From Ascidiimonas meishanensis (GTDB lineage Bacteria > Bacteroidota > Bacteroidia > Flavobacteriales > Flavobacteriaceae), in assembly GCF_037782385.1 (NCBI RefSeq), contig NZ_JBBEXD010000007.1:1-64000 (forward strand): a stretch of 64,000 nt of DNA, in the 5' to 3' direction. Of this stretch, positions 36,484-45,495 are shown one piece after another. The position numbers were made by a program, and so were the translations under genes. Position 1 is the first letter of the stretch. Every line of letters begins with the position of its first letter. The notes beneath the pieces were generated by a model that saw only the letters and a program-made list of their open reading frames with translations, was not told where the DNA came from and ran no database searches.

Positions 36484-37212
36484 ATGAAACCAAAAAAGAA
36501 CCCTAAGCTAGATTTAAGTCGCAATAGCGGACTTTATTTTGTAATAGGCCTTAACATTATGTTGCTTATTACATGGAGAGCCCTAGAACTTAAAACGTAC
36601 GATAGTACAGATGAGTTCATTAGCACCATTTCGGTGATTGAAGATATAAAAGAGGATATTCCTATAACCCAAACCATCAATACACCTCCACCACCACCAC
36701 CAATGGCTGCACCAGAAGTTATCAAGATAGTAGAAGATATAGAAGAAATTGAAGAAACTATTATTGAGAGCACAGAAACCAATCAAGATGAAGTAATCTC
36801 TACTGCTATCGTTAATATGGATGAGGTAGAAGTTGGTGAAGAAGAAGAAGAAATTTCAGTGCCATTTTCTGTAATTGAAATAGTACCTATTTTTCCAGGT
36901 TGTGAAGGTGGTGATAACAAACAATTAAGAGACTGTTTCCAGCGTAAAATGCAGCAGCATGTCAAAGAAAATTTCAGGTATCCAGATATTGCCTTAGAAT
37001 TAGGAATTACTGGAAGAGTATTTGTAATGTTTGAAATAAATTCTAAAGGGCATGTTACTAACATTCGTACTCGCGGACCAGATCGTACTTTAGAATCAGA
37101 AGCTTTAAGAATAATTAATGCTTTGCCCGTAATGACTCCTGGAAGACAAAGAGGCAAATCTGTAAAAGTACCTTACAGCATTCCTATAAATTTCGTTTTA
37201 AAGCAGAGTTAG
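36484..37212 (+). CDS. tonB: energy transducer TonB
   Basis: 242-aa TonB-family protein, which carries proton-motive energy from ExbB/ExbD to outer-membrane receptors. One N-terminal membrane anchor (about residues 16-34, YFVIGLNIMLLITWRAL) is followed by a periplasmic linker with a Pro run (NTPPPPPPMAAP) and an acidic segment. The C-terminal domain (about 150-240) has the VPIFPGCEG, FRYPDIALELGITGRVFVMF and VPYSIPINFVL signatures of Bacteroidota TonB. It appears single and complete, and ends just before a strong terminator. Confidence 0.92.
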   Translation: MKPKKNPKLDLSRNSGLYFVIGLNIMLLITWRALELKTYDSTDEFISTISVIEDIKEDIPITQTINTPPPPPPMAAPEVIKIVEDIEEIEETIIESTETNQDEVISTAIVNMDEVEVGEEEEEISVPFSVIEIVPIFPGCEGGDNKQLRDCFQRKMQQHVKENFRYPDIALELGITGRVFVMFEINSKGHVTNIRTRGPDRTLESEALRIINALPVMTPGRQRGKSVKVPYSIPINFVLKQS

Positions 37213-37227
37213 TGATTATATTCGTGT

Positions 37228-37265
37228 AAAATGCCCCTGTAGCTTTAAAGCTACAGGGGCATTTT
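37228..37265 (+). terminator. rho-independent terminator after tonB
   Basis: A perfect palindrome of about 18 bp (AAATGCCCCTGTAGCTTT and its complement) followed by TTTTTATT, 16 bases after the tonB stop. Because of the flanking A and T runs it could work in both directions. Confidence 0.92.
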
Positions 37266-37393
37266 TATTGTAATCGTGTATTTTTAAAAAGATATTCTAA
37301 TAAAAAATGTAATTAAAAATAAAGTATTTTAAAGATGTCTTACTTTTAAGCTTTAGAATAGATAGATGAATCTTTTAAAGTAAAAGTTATAGA

Positions 37394-38350
37394 ATGGATT
37401 TAGCGGTTGGAATAGATATAGGAGGTACCAAGACAAAAATAGGACTGGTAAATAAAAATGGAGAATGTCTTGTACAGACTTTTTTTAGAACAAGAGATTA
37501 CCAAGATTTAGAACTATTTCTAGATCAGATTGTCTCAACTATTCATCAATTAACTGAGGAATTATCTACAGAAGTAAACTTAATAGGCTGTGGTATTGGA
37601 GCGCCAAATGCTTCAGATAGAAATGGCACCATAGAACATGCTACCAATTTAGTTTGGAAAGGAATTGTACCTATTCTCAAAAAACTAAAAGAGCGTTTGC
37701 CTATACCTATGAAAATAATGAATGATGCCAGTGCAGCAGCTCTGGGTGAAATGCTTTTTGGAAATGCAAGAGGTATGAAAGATTTTATTGTGATAACTCT
37801 GGGTACTGGTTTTGGTGCAGGTATTGTTGCCAATGGTAAACTCATAAGCGGTTTTGATGGGTTTGCTGGAGAACTGGGGCATATTGATATGACTTTGGGA
37901 GATGGAAGACTTACAGGATTAGATATACGGGGAGGGCTTGAAGCATATGTTTCAGCTACTGGTTTAAAACGAACTATTATGTATATGCAATGCAAGTATA
38001 TGGAAGAAAGTAGATTTCGTGATGTTGCTTATAATGACCTTCACGGAGAAGATATTACCAGAGCAGCAGAAGAAGGAGATACCCTTGCTATTAAAGCTTT
38101 TGATTATACCTCTAAAATTTTAGGTCTGGCATTAGCCAATTTTACTGCATTTACCCAACCAGAAGCATTCTTTTTACTGGGAGGTCTCGCCAACAGTGGT
38201 AAATGGATTTTTGAGGAAACCGAAAAACATATGAATGCGTCACTTCTAGAAGTCTACAAGGGTAAAGTAAAGCTTTTATCCTCAGGGATGCCTAACAAAA
38301 CAGCAGCAATTTGCGGTGCCGCAGCGTTAATTTGGGAAGATTTAGTTTAG
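37394..38350 (+). CDS. ROK-family sugar kinase (glucokinase-like)
   Basis: 318-aa cytoplasmic kinase of the ROK family, likely phosphorylating glucose or a related hexose. It has the phosphate-binding loop GIDIGGTKTKIGLV at the N-terminus, the sugar-binding and catalytic region NDASAAALGEMLFG (Asp near 115), the second phosphate loop VITLGTGFGAGIV and GELGHIDM with the His that normally precedes the zinc site. The CxCGxxGCxE zinc motif is missing and replaced by GDGRLTGLDIRGGLE, as in the many flavobacterial ROK kinases without zinc. It could supply glucose-6-phosphate for the trehalose-type cluster upstream or the glucosidase operon; that link is inference. Confidence 0.9.
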   Translation: MDLAVGIDIGGTKTKIGLVNKNGECLVQTFFRTRDYQDLELFLDQIVSTIHQLTEELSTEVNLIGCGIGAPNASDRNGTIEHATNLVWKGIVPILKKLKERLPIPMKIMNDASAAALGEMLFGNARGMKDFIVITLGTGFGAGIVANGKLISGFDGFAGELGHIDMTLGDGRLTGLDIRGGLEAYVSATGLKRTIMYMQCKYMEESRFRDVAYNDLHGEDITRAAEEGDTLAIKAFDYTSKILGLALANFTAFTQPEAFFLLGGLANSGKWIFEETEKHMNASLLEVYKGKVKLLSSGMPNKTAAICGAAALIWEDLV

Positions 38351-38474
38351 AAATATAAAATCAAAACTTTTACAAGTACCTTTTGAGAGATACATTTATA
38401 AAATCACGTAGAAATACCCATGTTTAGCGCATATTAGTTGTTTATCTTTAGGGAATCTCATAACCCTTAAGTAG

Positions 38475-39860
38475 ATGAGCATTCCTGAAAATAAGTGTAC
38501 TGATAAAAAAGAAAATGCTTCTAGCGTAAAATCTCAAAATTTTATTCAGAAAAAAGCGGTAGAATTCATAGATCAACGCCCAGAAAGTGAAAGGGTTGCC
38601 CAGCTGCAACAAGTGGCAAATCAACATACCGCTGCCCATCCTATTATCCAGCAGAAAACAAATAATACAGGCTTGCCAGACCATCTTAAATCAGGAATAG
38701 AACAGCTCTCAGGCATGGCTATGGACGATGTAAAAGTACACTACAATTCCCCAAAACCTGCACAACTACAAGCGCATGCCTATGCGCAAGGTACTCAGAT
38801 ACATGTAGCTTCGGGGCAGGAAAAACATGTACCTCATGAAGCCTGGCATGTAGTACAACAGAAGCAAGGCAGAGTGAAACCCACCAAACAGCTAAAAGGA
38901 AAAGTAGCTATTAATGATGATGCAGGCTTAGAAAAAGAAGCAGATGTAATGGGTGCTAAGGCAATGCAATTAAAAATGTTGACATCTCCAGAAAAAATAC
39001 TGGAAAGGGGAAAGCCATTGTATTTTGGATCAAAAATACCACTTGCATATCAGCTTCAACCAAAAGTAATTCAGCGTGGACAGGGCAGTTCAAAAGTTGA
39101 TGAAGATGCAATCCTAGAAAGAGAATACAAGCAAAAAGTGCTAGAGGCTACCGTAAAACTTAGCGGTAAACTGAATTTTGGTGCTTCCCCAGAAGGAAAA
39201 TACGATAAGAAATATTGGAAACAAATTCCAGATAAAGATTATCTTTTGGCAATAGAAACTATCGTAAAGCCTTCTGTGGCAATTAAACACCTTATAAAAG
39301 CCCCTAAGGGATTATGGAGTTTTGATTGTGCAGAGTACATACAAGTTTGTAACCTTTATGCTACTATGGAAGTATACGGAGAAGAAATGGTCAACCAAAG
39401 AAGTCCCCTAGTGCTAAGGCAACACGGTTCAACCCCTTTTAAAAATGCAGGAGTAACTTTTGAAAGAACTAATGCTTCAGCCAAATTTGATGCGATATTT
39501 CAAAAAGCCGGGAATGCGGTAGGGGAAAACTTTATAACAGAAGATGCACTTTTGGGAGGTATTCCGACAGGTTGCAGGGTTTGTTTTAAGAACCCGGTTG
39601 CACCAGATACACCTTTCAGAAATGAAAATGCGATCTATTTAGGCGGTGGTAAGTATGCAGCACATCCTATGGGTAGTGGATTAACCGCTGCAAATATTGT
39701 AGACGAATTAGTGAGGTATAATGAAAGATCAGCACTGGGAGGTGAAGACCATGGAAGAGCACAAATATTTGTAAGTCAGGTAGAGCTTTATCCAAGTATT
39801 CCCATGGCAAAAGCTACTAAAGAAGCCCTTGGGATTGCTAAATATGAAAAATTCTTATAA
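38475..39860 (+). CDS. eCIS_core (DUF4157) protein with transglutaminase/papain-like C-terminus
   Basis: 461-aa modular protein. An N-terminal leader (about 31-60: FIDQRPE...AQLQQVANQH...IIQQK) is followed by the eCIS_core domain (about 67-160; SGMAMDDVKVHYNS, AQLQAHAYAQGTQIHVASG, and HEAWH at 121-125). This domain marks proteins encoded with extracellular contractile injection systems. The C-terminal 180 residues have a Cys/His arrangement like Bacillus-type protein-glutamine transglutaminases or papain-fold enzymes: FDCAEY (Cys285), then NENAIYLGGGKYAAHPMG (His397). No signal peptide is present. A protein-modifying effector is the best guess; the enzyme class is tentative. Confidence 0.8.
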   Translation: MSIPENKCTDKKENASSVKSQNFIQKKAVEFIDQRPESERVAQLQQVANQHTAAHPIIQQKTNNTGLPDHLKSGIEQLSGMAMDDVKVHYNSPKPAQLQAHAYAQGTQIHVASGQEKHVPHEAWHVVQQKQGRVKPTKQLKGKVAINDDAGLEKEADVMGAKAMQLKMLTSPEKILERGKPLYFGSKIPLAYQLQPKVIQRGQGSSKVDEDAILEREYKQKVLEATVKLSGKLNFGASPEGKYDKKYWKQIPDKDYLLAIETIVKPSVAIKHLIKAPKGLWSFDCAEYIQVCNLYATMEVYGEEMVNQRSPLVLRQHGSTPFKNAGVTFERTNASAKFDAIFQKAGNAVGENFITEDALLGGIPTGCRVCFKNPVAPDTPFRNENAIYLGGGKYAAHPMGSGLTAANIVDELVRYNERSALGGEDHGRAQIFVSQVELYPSIPMAKATKEALGIAKYEKFL

Positions 39861-39925
39861 TTTATCGCGTAAAATCGTACTCATATTTTATAATAGGAGT
39901 TTTGTAATGAGTGAAAGTAGAGACA

Positions 39926-41287
39926 ATGAAAACAAACAAACATAATAAGGAAAAGCAAGGTCAAAGTAAAAAGATACAAAATAATGCATTGCAAATGGCT
40001 TCTTCACAGCCTACACCTTTTATAGATAAAAGACCAGAGAGCAAACGTATAGCACAACTGCAACAAGTGGCAAATCAACATGCTGCCACCAATCCTATTA
40101 TTCAACAGAAAACAAATAATACAGGCCTGCCAGATAATCTTAAGTCAGGAATAGAGCAGCTTTCTGGTATGGCTATGGACGATGTAAAAGTACACTACAA
40201 TTCACCAAAACCGGCACAACTACAAGCGCATGCCTATGCGCAAGGTACTCAGATTCATGTAGCCTCGGGACAGGAAAAACATGTGCCACATGAAGCCTGG
40301 CATGTAGTGCAACAGAAGCAAGGCAGGGTGAAACCCACAAGGCAACTCAAAGAAAAAGTGGCCATAAATGATGATGCAGGCTTAGAAAAAGAAGCAGATA
40401 TAATGGGCGCAAAAGCACTTCATACAATAAAAGAGATAGAAGAAAAACCGCGGCAGTCTAAAGCCATACAAACACAATTAGTAGCACAAAGAGTTCCTGC
40501 TTTTGCAGATGGACATTGGACAGATACTGATATTAACGCCACAGAATATGATACCTTTTTAGCATTAGCAACTGCAAATATGCCTACTTATGAAGGCTAT
40601 GACGCAGCCCATTTAAAAGCCTTGTTTGTACTATTTAGAGAACATCTTACCCCCTTGCAGTTACAAGGGCTTATTAGCGATAATTTTAAAGCTACAATTA
40701 CTGCCGTAAGAACCCGTGTAAATGTTCGTACTATAAGACTCCCCGGTGTTACTCAAGGCACCATAGATGCAAACATTAGAGATGCAAATACCATTCTTGC
40801 CAGATACAATATCAATGTTCACATTGCAGGAACTACAGTAATTACCCAAGAACAGCTTGGATTAGGACTACCAAGTCTGGATGCGGATGGAAAATTACCT
40901 AAAGATACAGAAGGAGAAGATGATTGGAATTTAATAGGACAGTTTATAGGAGGTAATGTATTACCTATGATTTGGGTGCCAGATTTTACGGGCCATGGCT
41001 GGTTCTCAAAACCAAGCGCTATTACAAAACAACTTGCTAAGGGTGTAAATGTAAGAACTATGGTGATCATGAGACCCGGGCAAACAGGGCAAACATTAGC
41101 ACATGAAATGGGACACGCAATGGGAGGTATTCTGGGCCCCATACAACATGGGCAGCATGTAGATGATTTCAACAAACTCAATCTTATGCATAGTGATCCT
41201 ATCATACATGCCATACATAAAAATCTGGCAAGAGAACAAATAGCTGCTTTTAAAGGAAGTCCGTTTGTAACACTAATAGGAGAATAA
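39926..41287 (+). CDS. eCIS_core (DUF4157) protein with metzincin-like metallopeptidase C-terminus
   Basis: 453-aa protein whose leader and eCIS_core domain (about 30-160) are almost identical to those of the previous gene, including HEAWH at 122-126. The C-terminal region is unrelated: it has a zinc-peptidase signature HEMGHAMGG (His393, Glu394, His397) with a possible third ligand in the following GPIQHGQHVDD segment, and NLMHSD as a candidate Met-turn, which suggests a metzincin-like fold. The ATG at 39926 is preferred over the GTG at 39911 because MKTNKHNK matches the opening of sister proteins. It starts about 65 bp after the previous stop, so the genes form one transcription unit. Confidence 0.8.
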   Translation: MKTNKHNKEKQGQSKKIQNNALQMASSQPTPFIDKRPESKRIAQLQQVANQHAATNPIIQQKTNNTGLPDNLKSGIEQLSGMAMDDVKVHYNSPKPAQLQAHAYAQGTQIHVASGQEKHVPHEAWHVVQQKQGRVKPTRQLKEKVAINDDAGLEKEADIMGAKALHTIKEIEEKPRQSKAIQTQLVAQRVPAFADGHWTDTDINATEYDTFLALATANMPTYEGYDAAHLKALFVLFREHLTPLQLQGLISDNFKATITAVRTRVNVRTIRLPGVTQGTIDANIRDANTILARYNINVHIAGTTVITQEQLGLGLPSLDADGKLPKDTEGEDDWNLIGQFIGGNVLPMIWVPDFTGHGWFSKPSAITKQLAKGVNVRTMVIMRPGQTGQTLAHEMGHAMGGILGPIQHGQHVDDFNKLNLMHSDPIIHAIHKNLAREQIAAFKGSPFVTLIGE

Positions 41288-41307
41288 TACATAATTACAC
41301 TAGTTTT

Positions 41308-42480
41308 ATGAAAAAGCACGATACCTATCTACCATCTAATCATAAAAAAAATACCCCACCAGCTATAGATACTTCAAAAAAGGAGAACACCACTGCTGCT
41401 TCTTTTCAAGATAAACGACCCGAAGCGGTGCGAGTACATCAATTACAGCAAATGGCAAATGATTCTGTAATGTCAGGCGGTACTATTCAAAGAATTCGTA
41501 TTAAGTTAAAAGACGAAGATCACGCTTTAATGGCAGAGTTAAGGCAGACGGTAGTACCCAATCCTGGAGGGCAAGCAGTAGATAATCCTGCCGCTGCAGC
41601 TCATGCAGCACCTATAGGAGTTAATGAAAATATAATTCTGGAAGGTCATGGATATGAGGGTTTTTTCACCTCTAAAGTAGTAAGTCAAGGTGGCATAGAT
41701 CCAGATCGCTTGGCACAAATCGCACATTCTGTACCTAAACCACCTTTGTGGACAGGCAAGATTATTTTATTAGGCTGTAAAACAGGAGATATTACCTCTA
41801 AAGTGTCTAAAGAGTATTTTAAAATTGCTAAAACGCAGGTAGAAGTTATAGGTACTAATACTAATATAAAAGTAGGGGCAAAGGCAGATGGTTCTCGTTT
41901 TGCAGGAGCAGAGTGGTCACATTTTCCTGTAGGTCAACGCCCAAATGACCTTGAATTTGTTACCGAACTTTTTGATATTAGCGGAGATTTTTTAAATACC
42001 GCACTTGATTTTGTAGATCTCATAATAGAGTTGGAAAATTATAGACAGAAAAAAGGCGCAGGGATCACCAAAAATTTACAAACTATAGAGCAACAAGGGC
42101 ATAGGCTCATTACCATTGATGCAACTTCAACAGCAACAAAAATTCCGCATAAAAATTATAAGCTGGCAGAACGGCAACATCTCTATACCTTTTTTGATAA
42201 CGTAGCCAAAGCAATTAGAGCAATTAGTTTCTTTCAATACCCAAATCAGGTAAAGCCCATTACTGGTAATCCTGCGGAAAAAATAGAAGTGAATCATGCT
42301 GCAGTGGAAAACGGGAAATTAACTAATGCGGTTGCTCCTGGGGTTCGTGAATTACAAGCTTATTATAGAGGTCTCAAATTAAAAGAAGTAGATTTTGGCA
42401 GCAAAGTAGGTACTACTCATAGCAAAATGGAAAGAACTAAAGAGAGTTTTTTTGGTGATACTTGGGAGGAAAGGGCATAG
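41308..42480 (+). CDS. leader-bearing protein with clan-CD-like His/Cys motifs, no eCIS_core
   Basis: 390-aa protein 20 bp after the metallopeptidase gene. It keeps the N-terminal leader of its neighbours (about 32-62: SFQDKRPEAVRVHQLQQMAN...TIQR) but has no eCIS_core domain. The following region holds ILEGHGYEGFF (His114) and KIILLGCKTGD (Cys157), the spacing and context of the His/Cys dyad in clan-CD cysteine peptidases such as the autoprocessing domain of MARTX toxins (peptidase C80). The last 200 residues are helical and not recognised. It could therefore be a self-cleaving or target-cleaving effector; this assignment rests on motif appearance only. Confidence 0.65.
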   Translation: MKKHDTYLPSNHKKNTPPAIDTSKKENTTAASFQDKRPEAVRVHQLQQMANDSVMSGGTIQRIRIKLKDEDHALMAELRQTVVPNPGGQAVDNPAAAAHAAPIGVNENIILEGHGYEGFFTSKVVSQGGIDPDRLAQIAHSVPKPPLWTGKIILLGCKTGDITSKVSKEYFKIAKTQVEVIGTNTNIKVGAKADGSRFAGAEWSHFPVGQRPNDLEFVTELFDISGDFLNTALDFVDLIIELENYRQKKGAGITKNLQTIEQQGHRLITIDATSTATKIPHKNYKLAERQHLYTFFDNVAKAIRAISFFQYPNQVKPITGNPAEKIEVNHAAVENGKLTNAVAPGVRELQAYYRGLKLKEVDFGSKVGTTHSKMERTKESFFGDTWEERA

Positions 42481-42645
42481 TTGAAAGAAGGAGCCAAGGC
42501 TTAGGATACAGACAAGTTTAGATCTAAATTGAACCATAAGATTCAAATAGCAGTGAATAAAACGCTAACAAAAAATAATCCTGTTAAAAGATCATTTTGT
42601 TCAATTTTAAGTAAAAAAGTAAATAATAAATAAACCCATAAAATT

Positions 42646-43506
42646 ATGAAGAATACCAGAATTGCCATTTACTTAGGAAATTCACTCTACCCAACGGTAG
42701 GTAATAATCCAGATACAACTATTAAAATTTTACAAAACAGTCCGCTTACCAGTCCTATTTTATCACTACTCAATCAAAGTGCAGCCAACCCAGATCAGCT
42801 AGTGTATAATGATGGTGGAAACCCTGTTTTTAATACCCAAGGCGACTATATAGGTAGCAGTGAATGGGCCCATACCATTAAAAAGCTTCGTGGAGGAAAT
42901 GTAAAAGAAGTATACCTTTCTTTTTCTACCAATGGTACAGAATACATGAGTAATCTAAGAGCAAGCAATCCTGTTGCGGCTCAAAAAATAGTAGATTATA
43001 TCAAGAATAACCTTGGGTTTGATGGAATTGATTTAGACTATGAAGGAAGTGATTTTTCTTCTGGTGCTCCTATTTATGAATTGACAGATCTCGTTATAAA
43101 AAGCGGACTAAAATTAACAGCGGCTCCTTATACCGGAAAAGCGAATTGGAATGCCTGGGTGCAATATGTTATTAAGAACGGCGGCACTGTAAGTTGGCTT
43201 AACCTGCAATGTTATGCTGGCGGTAAATCTAATAATCCTGGTGATTGGTTGGATATTGGCGTACCTATTGTTGGGGGTAGTTGTAACAGCTGCGGACTTC
43301 CACAAACCACCTGTCGTCCTCAAGATATGCAAGCCTTGTTTACACTTTGGAGAACAGGTATTGGTAGCGTGCCTCCTAGTTGTTGGAATGGTACCCCAAA
43401 TACAAAACCACAAGCCATTGGAGGAGGTTTTATCTGGGTGTATGCTTCGGTAAAAGACAATTATTCAGCATACATAAATGCAGTTGCCAAAGGACTAGGC
43501 ATGTAA
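42646..43506 (+). CDS. GH18-family glycosidase (chitinase-like), no signal peptide
   Basis: 286-aa single-domain protein with the GH18 signature DGIDLDYE (residues 126-133, catalytic acid Glu133) preceded by VYLSFSTNG and followed by LKLTAAPY and WLNLQCYAG, as on the barrel strands of chitinases and endo-N-acetylglucosaminidases. A Cys-rich loop (CNSCGLPQTTC) lies near 213-223. The N-terminus (MKNTRIAIYLGNS) starts directly on the first barrel strand, so there is no signal peptide, leader or eCIS_core domain. Export by the general pathway is unlikely. Its place within the effector locus suggests a cargo protein acting on host chitin or glycans. Confidence 0.82.
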   Translation: MKNTRIAIYLGNSLYPTVGNNPDTTIKILQNSPLTSPILSLLNQSAANPDQLVYNDGGNPVFNTQGDYIGSSEWAHTIKKLRGGNVKEVYLSFSTNGTEYMSNLRASNPVAAQKIVDYIKNNLGFDGIDLDYEGSDFSSGAPIYELTDLVIKSGLKLTAAPYTGKANWNAWVQYVIKNGGTVSWLNLQCYAGGKSNNPGDWLDIGVPIVGGSCNSCGLPQTTCRPQDMQALFTLWRTGIGSVPPSCWNGTPNTKPQAIGGGFIWVYASVKDNYSAYINAVAKGLGM

Positions 43507-43708
43507 CATTTTGTAAGAATTGAGAAGAACATTTTAATTCTTGATACCTCTAAATAGGATGCATATTAAATTTTCAGCATTAATAGGTATCAAGAATACT
43601 GTTTAAAATTGATTACAAGAGATTGTGAATTGAGTCTAGCAAATAAATGCCTGATTATAAGTCAACAGAACTAAGAAAATATTGGTAAAAGACAACACTT
43701 AGAAAAAA

Positions 43709-45052
43709 ATGAATAGAGAAGCCATTAATAAGTCGGGAAAAAAAAGCCAATCTGTTACAAAAGAGTTGCTAACAAAAGAAATAGATAAAGGCGTTTCTTT
43801 TCAATTCAAAGACAAAAGACCCGAAACTGTCAAACAAAAAAGCATACAAGAGATCGCAAATAATCATTCTAAAGTAAACCAATTTAAATCTTTACAAGAA
43901 GTTGCAAATACCAGTTCACATACCCATTTGGTGATACAACAAAAACCTATGCAACCCAACTCTGGTAAAGTGATACAACGTTTAAGAGAAGGAGAACAAT
44001 TACCTTCCTTACAAGATCAAACTGCCAAGCATCTTGAAAATAAAACATTCAATAGACACGATAATGCGCAAGGTTTTATAAAATCTACTGAAGGAGTTAG
44101 CATTAAAAGCACTTTAACCCCTGAACAAAAAATTAGTTTTACTCAAGATCTCAAAAAAACAGCCCTTTACAAAGTGGTTACAGGGCAATTGACTCCAGGA
44201 TCGTTATTTTTACATCAACAAATAGGTCATAATACTGGGTTTAATACCGTAGACAATGAAGATGTTAGAAAGTATCAAGACGGGGAATACCTTCCTCCAG
44301 ACCTCCATGGGCATTTAGAAGCAACAGATAAAGCGGTAAGTAGTGATGTAACCAAAGTTTCACGATGGGCAGACGGTAAGACTTTGCTAAGCAATGCCAG
44401 AGAAGAGGAAGAAGAAGCAGGTGGCTATCATGCCATGGGAGAGGATGGAGATTTTGATTTTAGAGCCAATTTGCAAAAGGCACAACAATTAATATCCACC
44501 TTTGTATCGCCATCAGTATTACGCACTGTTCCTGCTCCAAAAGTAGTAGTTCACAAGCAAATGGGGCGTGGAGATTCTTTTAGAGCCTATCAAGGAGGTA
44601 CAGAAATACACATCGCTTCTAATGATACCCCAGAAGTTATTGTACATGAAGTAGGGCACTACTTAGAAGGTAATTTAGATAGCTCCCTATTTTTTGATGC
44701 AGCTGCATTAAGAGAAAAACGGCATGCTGAGGCAATAGGTAGGAGTTTGTTTGGAAGAAGAGCCGCTGGCAGAATTTCAGATCAAGAAGGAGAAACCAAT
44801 GATGAAGGCAGAGGGCGGTATAAAGGAGACTATCCCGCAACGGGTGGGTACACTGCCAAGGTATATGAAGGTCTAGGAGCTACAGAGGTTGTATCAAGAA
44901 CCTTAGAATATCTTTCAGAAGCAGGAAAAGCCCAAGAATTAATAGAAAACGATCCACAACAAGCCATGATTATCCTAAGACGCATTCGCCCAGATGATCC
45001 ACAGATTCAAGCCATTGCCCAAAAATTTAAAGATTATTTGCCCAATAAGTAA
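43709..45052 (+). CDS. leader-bearing protein with zincin metallopeptidase C-terminus, no eCIS_core
   Basis: 447-aa protein. The leader is present in two rounds (FKDKRPETVKQKSIQEIAN then KSLQEVAN...VIQQK...VIQR, about 32-92), without the eCIS_core domain. The C-terminal half has EIHIASN followed by VIVHEVGHYLEGN, with HEVGH at 313-317, and a downstream GATEVVSR with Glu393 as a plausible third zinc ligand, giving a gluzincin-like layout. Such peptidase domains occur in polymorphic toxins. No signal peptide. Start codon at 43709 (MNREAINK) fits the opening of sister leaders. Confidence 0.75.
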   Translation: MNREAINKSGKKSQSVTKELLTKEIDKGVSFQFKDKRPETVKQKSIQEIANNHSKVNQFKSLQEVANTSSHTHLVIQQKPMQPNSGKVIQRLREGEQLPSLQDQTAKHLENKTFNRHDNAQGFIKSTEGVSIKSTLTPEQKISFTQDLKKTALYKVVTGQLTPGSLFLHQQIGHNTGFNTVDNEDVRKYQDGEYLPPDLHGHLEATDKAVSSDVTKVSRWADGKTLLSNAREEEEEAGGYHAMGEDGDFDFRANLQKAQQLISTFVSPSVLRTVPAPKVVVHKQMGRGDSFRAYQGGTEIHIASNDTPEVIVHEVGHYLEGNLDSSLFFDAAALREKRHAEAIGRSLFGRRAAGRISDQEGETNDEGRGRYKGDYPATGGYTAKVYEGLGATEVVSRTLEYLSEAGKAQELIENDPQQAMIILRRIRPDDPQIQAIAQKFKDYLPNK

Positions 45053-45177
45053 ATCGCTGGAAATATATTCTATACATTTATTATATGCCTTTTAAATGTA
45101 GAATAAAGGCATTCTAAAGGGGAAGGATAGGAATTAAAATAAAATTACCAACACAGCAAGAATTTTAAAAGAAAAGT

Positions 45178-45366
45178 ATGAAAACCTATGCTGAAACCAT
45201 ACAAGAAAACAAAAGTCCATCTGTAACTAACAGAAATGCTACAAAAGGCAATAATAGCCAATCTACGCATCAATGCGAACCAAAGCTCGCTAGTTTTATT
45301 AGAATTCTCAAGGAAAAGATCAATCCTGTGATATCACTTCTACTTCACTGGTGGTGGCTTTATTAA
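45178..45366 (+). pseudogene. truncated leader-only remnant of an effector gene
   Basis: 62 codons. The first 32 residues (MKTYAETIQENKS...NSQSTHQ) match the opening of the eCIS_core protein at 47443 (MQTHADKNQKNKS). The frame then runs into unrelated sequence and stops before the RPE leader motif. This looks like the 5' end of a lost sister gene. Its last 27 bases overlap the small peptide gene on the other strand. Confidence 0.6.
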
Positions 45367-45495
45367 ACATTCAGGACAATTTCTAATAACTTCGCATCCA
45401 GCATCACAAGGGTTGCAGCAAATGGAAAATCCACCATTAATTGTTCGTTGTTCTAATTTGTTTAATATTCTTCCTAAGTTTACTAAATTTTTCAT
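45340..45495 (-). CDS. small Cys-rich bacteriocin-like peptide with NGG leader
   Basis: A 51-codon gene. The protein begins MKNLVNLGRILNKLEQRTIN followed by Gly-Gly, the leader pattern (LNK.EQ..INGG) of small bacteriocin-like or natural-product precursor peptides widespread in Bacteroidota. Cleavage after the double Gly would release a 29-residue core containing six cysteines (FSICCNPCDAGC, NCPEC) and ending in a PPP run. Double-Gly leaders are normally removed by peptidase-containing ABC exporters; no such exporter is in the window. The ATG at 45495 follows an AT-rich region without a clear Shine-Dalgarno site, as usual in the phylum. The peptide fit is good but expression is unproven. Confidence 0.7.
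   Translation of the reverse strand: MKNLVNLGRILNKLEQRTINGGFSICCNPCDAGCEVIRNCPECLIKPPPVK

Noticed and set aside
36534..37157. Open frames opposite tonB with Ser/Gly/Thr-rich proteins
   Set aside because: They mirror the Pro- and acid-rich linker of tonB on the other strand and are shadows.
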